Below, one piece after another: positions 61,765 to 64,000 of a DNA stretch of 64,000 nt (position 1 is the first letter of the stretch; the number at the start of each line of letters is the position of its first letter). Origin of the DNA: Bog-756 sp050014755 (GTDB lineage Bacteria > Actinomycetota > Acidimicrobiia > Acidimicrobiales > RAAP-2); contig JBEKCS010000009.1 in assembly GCA_050014755.1 (NCBI GenBank), positions 1 to 64,000 of the forward strand. The letters are read 5' to 3'. The notes beneath the pieces were generated by a model that made no database searches, was not told where the DNA came from, and was given only the letters and a program-made list of their open reading frames with translations. Both the position numbers and the translations under genes were made by a program.

Positions 61765-61856
61765 CGCCGTCCGAGGGAGCCGGGCCCGCTCCGCCCGAGC
61801 ATGGCGGCCGGTCAGGCCACCATGGCGGTGCGCCTGCCCTGGGGAGGGTCGGGTGG

Positions 61857-62660
61857 TCAGGTCGGGGGTCGGCCCGGACCGGGCGGACCGGCGAAGGCCT
61901 GGGCGATGGACATCCAGTCCTCGGCGAGTGAACCGGTCACCACCAGGTCGGTATCGGCGAGATTGCGGCGATGGGCCACGGCCAGGCAGAAGTCGAGCGC
62001 TGAGCCGGTGACGGTGGCCAGCGGCACGCCTTCCGCGTCGTCCCCGATCTCCCAGACCCAGGCCTCCCCGGCCGGATTGGTGACCGCCACTTGGATCCTG
62101 CCCTCCGGCACGTCCCGGCCCCGGACCGCGTAGGAGAACGGTCGCGCCCGTACGCCGAGATGGGCGATGTGGAAGAGGCGGGCGGTGGCGACGCGCTCGG
62201 TGCCCAGGGCGTCGCACACGTCCTGGCCGTGGGCCCACGTCTCCATGAGTCGGGCCGAGAGGAACGACAGGACCCCCATGGGGGGACCGAACCAGGGGAC
62301 CCTGGCCTTGGGATCGGCCACGGCAAACGCCGCGACCATGGCCCGATGGGCCGTCTCCCACCACTCGAGGAGCTCGTCGCCACCCATCGCCCGCCCCGGG
62401 ACGAGATGGACGTCCATGGGATCGCCCTCGCTGACCATGACCTTGTCAGCGAGCTGTCCGAACCCCTCGGGATCGACCATGGCCAGCCGGCCCGCTTCGT
62501 CGAAGAAGGCGAGGTGACTGATCTGATCACGCACGGCCCAGCCCTCCGCGGGGGTGAGGAGATCCCACTCGGGAGCGTCGTCCGCCAGGTCTTCGACCAC
62601 AGACCGAAGGTCGTCGTATTCGGCGTCGAGATCAGACAGGAGCTCGGTGAGTGTGATCAT
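61857..62660 (-). CDS. TIGR03084-family (DinB/mycothiol-dependent isomerase-like) protein
   Basis: A 267-residue protein: an N-terminal four-helix DinB-like domain (LTELLSDLDAEYDDLRSVVEDL, WAVRDQISHLAFFDEAGRLAM, with the metal-type His, and SARLMETWAHGQDVCDALG, with another His), and a C-terminal domain resembling mycothiol-dependent maleylpyruvate isomerase-type (VRARPFSYAVRGRDVPEG). The reaction is unknown. TAGCCT (62667-62672, minus strand) lies 6 nt before the ATG and no ribosome binding site is seen, so it is probably leaderless. Confidence 0.75.
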   Translation of the reverse strand: MITLTELLSDLDAEYDDLRSVVEDLADDAPEWDLLTPAEGWAVRDQISHLAFFDEAGRLAMVDPEGFGQLADKVMVSEGDPMDVHLVPGRAMGGDELLEWWETAHRAMVAAFAVADPKARVPWFGPPMGVLSFLSARLMETWAHGQDVCDALGTERVATARLFHIAHLGVRARPFSYAVRGRDVPEGRIQVAVTNPAGEAWVWEIGDDAEGVPLATVTGSALDFCLAVAHRRNLADTDLVVTGSLAEDWMSIAQAFAGPPGPGRPPT

Positions 62661-62666
62661 GGGTGG

Positions 62667-62672
62667 AGGCTA
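62667..62672 (-). promoter_or_regulatory. -10 element of a probable leaderless promoter
   Basis: TAGCCT on the minus strand lies 6 nt before the ATG of the TIGR03084-type gene. Confidence 0.45.
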
Positions 62673-62699
62673 CGTCACCGAGGTGCGCCGCGGCCGGAA

Positions 62700-62996
62700 C
62701 TAGCGATCCGTCTCGAGCCACGCCCGGCTCACGTCGAGCACTTCGATCTCGGGATGCGACCAGACGAACTGCTCGACAGAGTCGAGGATGGCCTCGACCT
62801 GTCCCGGCGATCCCGAAACGGTGGCGAACCCCAGCTCACACCGTTGCCACTGGTCCTGATACCCGACCTCGGCCGCAGCCACCCCGAACCGGGACCTGCA
62901 CGCCTCGACCAGGTGCCGCACCGTCGTTCGCTTCTCCTTGAGCGAGTGACTCTCGGGAATCCGCAGTTCGATGTCGAGGGCGCAGGCGTGGATCAT
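62700..62996 (-). CDS. DUF503 (YlxP-like) family protein
   Basis: A 98-residue ferredoxin-like protein. The segments ALDIELRIPESHSLKEKRTTVRHL, FGVAAAEVGYQDQWQRCELG and VWSHPEIEVLD match the whole DUF503 family, often next to nusA-infB-rbfA and thought to be linked with ribosome maturation. Here it stands alone. ATG 62996 gives the usual length; an upstream extension is not conserved. Confidence 0.85.
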   Translation of the reverse strand: MIHACALDIELRIPESHSLKEKRTTVRHLVEACRSRFGVAAAEVGYQDQWQRCELGFATVSGSPGQVEAILDSVEQFVWSHPEIEVLDVSRAWLETDR

Positions 62997-63260
62997 CCAC
63001 ACAGGATGGCCCACCCACGCGACGGACACCGCACCGTCTGGCAACGGCACGCCGGTGGCCGGACGGCGGAGGCTGGAGGGTGGAGGTCGGAGTCCGGACG
63101 GCGGAGGCCGGAGTCCGGAAGCCGGACGCGACGGATCCCGCCACGCCGGGATCGGACATGACGGGATCCATCGAAGCCTGGGAGGCCGCCCGGCCGGGCG
63201 ATGGGGTGGGGGAACCCGGACCGGTAGCTCCGTCCCAGGTGATCCTGGACGGCAGCTCCG
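62997..63260. other. 264-nt non-coding stretch with degenerate GGAGGCYGGAG-type repeats
   Basis: Purine-rich, with several imperfect copies of a ~20-nt unit containing GGAGTCCGGA (about 63065-63125). It lies between two minus-strand genes. No gene seen. Confidence 0.5.
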
Positions 63261-63881
63261 TCAGGAGACTGCGGTTGTCCCCCATGTCGAGCCGGAGTTC
63301 GACCCGGTCGTCGGTGCCGGGGGCCGTCCCGTCCCTCCATTCGGACCGAGGTCGCCACGCGTCCCCGCGGGAGGGGTGCCTCCTGGGCCGTTCGGGCCGC
63401 CGACGGCCACCTTAGCGGCGGTCACCGTGTCGGAGGACTCGGTACCGAAGACAGCCACGTGGGCACCCACCACGACGTCGGCGAAGCTGGGCGAGGACAC
63501 CCCCCGATCGAGGTAGGAGGTGGTGGAGCCGACGTCCACGGTTACCGTGCCGTTCCGGGTGGTGAGGGTGAAGGTGTCGGTTCCGACCGTGGCAACCGTG
63601 CCCATGGCCACCGGCGGGGTGCCGCCGGACCAGGTCCCGCCTGTGGGTGCTGCGCCCGGTGCGCCCGGTGCGCCGGGTGCGCCCGCTGACGCCGACGGGG
63701 CTGTTCCGGGAGTGGCGGCCCCGGCCACGGCGCCACCGCTGACAGCCAGACCGAGAGCCATCGTCGCCGCAGTGGTCAGTCGCAGGGTGCGCCGACGACG
63801 CTGGCGGAGATTCGGGAAGGGACTGGGGTGATTCGACGACGCCGATGCGGCCGGCTGGCCCGGTGTCTCGTGAATGCTCAT
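63261..63881 (-). CDS. Secreted DUF5666-like protein
   Basis: A 206-residue exported protein. A basic N-terminus precedes a hydrophobic segment (~33-58), an Ala/Gly/Pro-rich stretch (repeats of GAPGAPGA) and a beta domain (~90-160) with VATVGTDTFTLTTRNGTVTVDV and VGAHVAVFGTESSDTVTAAKV, like DUF5666/OB-type domains that occur as tandem units in secreted proteins. The C-terminus is Gly/Pro-rich. The start has AGAGGAG ~6 nt upstream, preceded by a tandem repeat (63896-63935). Confidence 0.65.
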   Translation of the reverse strand: MSIHETPGQPAASASSNHPSPFPNLRQRRRRTLRLTTAATMALGLAVSGGAVAGAATPGTAPSASAGAPGAPGAPGAAPTGGTWSGGTPPVAMGTVATVGTDTFTLTTRNGTVTVDVGSTTSYLDRGVSSPSFADVVVGAHVAVFGTESSDTVTAAKVAVGGPNGPGGTPPAGTRGDLGPNGGTGRPPAPTTGSNSGSTWGTTAVS

Positions 63882-64000
63882 GTCGTACTCCTCTGGTTGG
63901 TTCCGGGTTGTTCCGGGTTGTTCCGGGTTGTTCGGTCCCGCAGGTGGTGTAGGTGCGGTTCGACAGGGCTCAGCATCGACTTCGGATCTGTGTCCGACCT
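63882..64000. other. Window end: 5' region of the DUF5666-like gene
   Basis: Apart from the tandem repeat I see nothing to name; no further gene start is supported. Confidence 0.4.
63896..63935. repeat. 10-bp tandem repeat in the 5' region of the DUF5666-like gene
   Basis: TTCCGGGTTG at 63901, 63911 and 63921, with partial copies at both ends. On the minus strand it immediately precedes the ribosome binding site. Confidence 0.8.

Noticed and set aside
62997..63260. CRISPR-like short repeats
   Set aside because: The GGAGTCCGGA copies are irregular, purine-rich and lack unique spacers of constant length.

Overview
The window is high-GC DNA with actinobacterial gene content: PafB/PafC WYL regulators, several luciferase-like (LLM) oxidoreductases, a mycobacterial-type sterol side-chain operon, and both type IVa pilus and Tad pilus machinery in an apparently single-membrane cell. 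The PilM/PilN/PilO, PilB and PilT genes together with KstR-type sterol genes fit an acidimicrobial actinobacterium (Acidimicrobiia) best. That assignment is inference: no rRNA is present, and I saw no tRNA, CRISPR array, insertion sequence or phage gene.

Layout. 1-3.8 kb: the 5' part of pafC, pafB, a CtaG-like membrane protein and an acyl-CoA carboxylase carboxyltransferase. 3.8-19.3 kb: a type IV pilus region with pilA, pilC, a PilT carrying an extra N-terminal MshEN domain, pilB, a PilD-like protein, a NarL-type two-component pair, then (after a small unknown gene, moaC and an FmdB-like gene) a canonical pilT, a fused pilM-pilN and pilO. 19.3-24.7 kb: tldE/tldD, a hot-dog thioesterase and dxs. 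24.8-46.1 kb: a lipid/sterol region with FadD19-like and FadD17-like ligases, an operon matching the mycobacterial igr operon (chsE2-chsH2-chsE1-chsH1-ltp2) opposite a CYP125-like P450, and three LLM oxidoreductases. It is interrupted by an ECF sigma/anti-sigma pair, two membrane proteins and two toxin-antitoxin-like pairs. 46.2-58.3 kb: a GH114-like secreted protein and a Tad pilus operon ending in a 1087-residue membrane LysM-BTAD protein. 59-64 kb: ettA, ltaE, a TIGR03084-type protein, a DUF503 protein and a secreted DUF5666-like protein.

How the parts work together. PilB and two PilT-type ATPases would drive extension and retraction of the PilA fibre on a PilC/PilMN/PilO platform. The neighbouring PilD-like protein keeps the N-terminal cysteine domain but lacks both catalytic aspartates, and the Tad locus also has no peptidase, so prepilin processing must depend on a gene elsewhere or on unusual chemistry. 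In the sterol region the genes would activate the side chain (FadD19, FadD17), oxidise its terminus (P450) and remove its last three carbons (ChsE, ChsH, Ltp2). Three sites matching or nearly matching the KstR operator lie at the three relevant promoters, which suggests one TetR-type regulon; the regulator is not in the window.

Control signals. Many genes have a TANNNT hexamer 6-7 nt before the start codon and no ribosome binding site, the pattern of leaderless transcripts. One such promoter precedes a 20-codon proline-rich mini-ORF that overlaps the response-regulator start by 4 nt. Strong inverted repeats lie upstream of pilA, pilB/pilD, pilT, the AbrB-like gene and the Tad operon.
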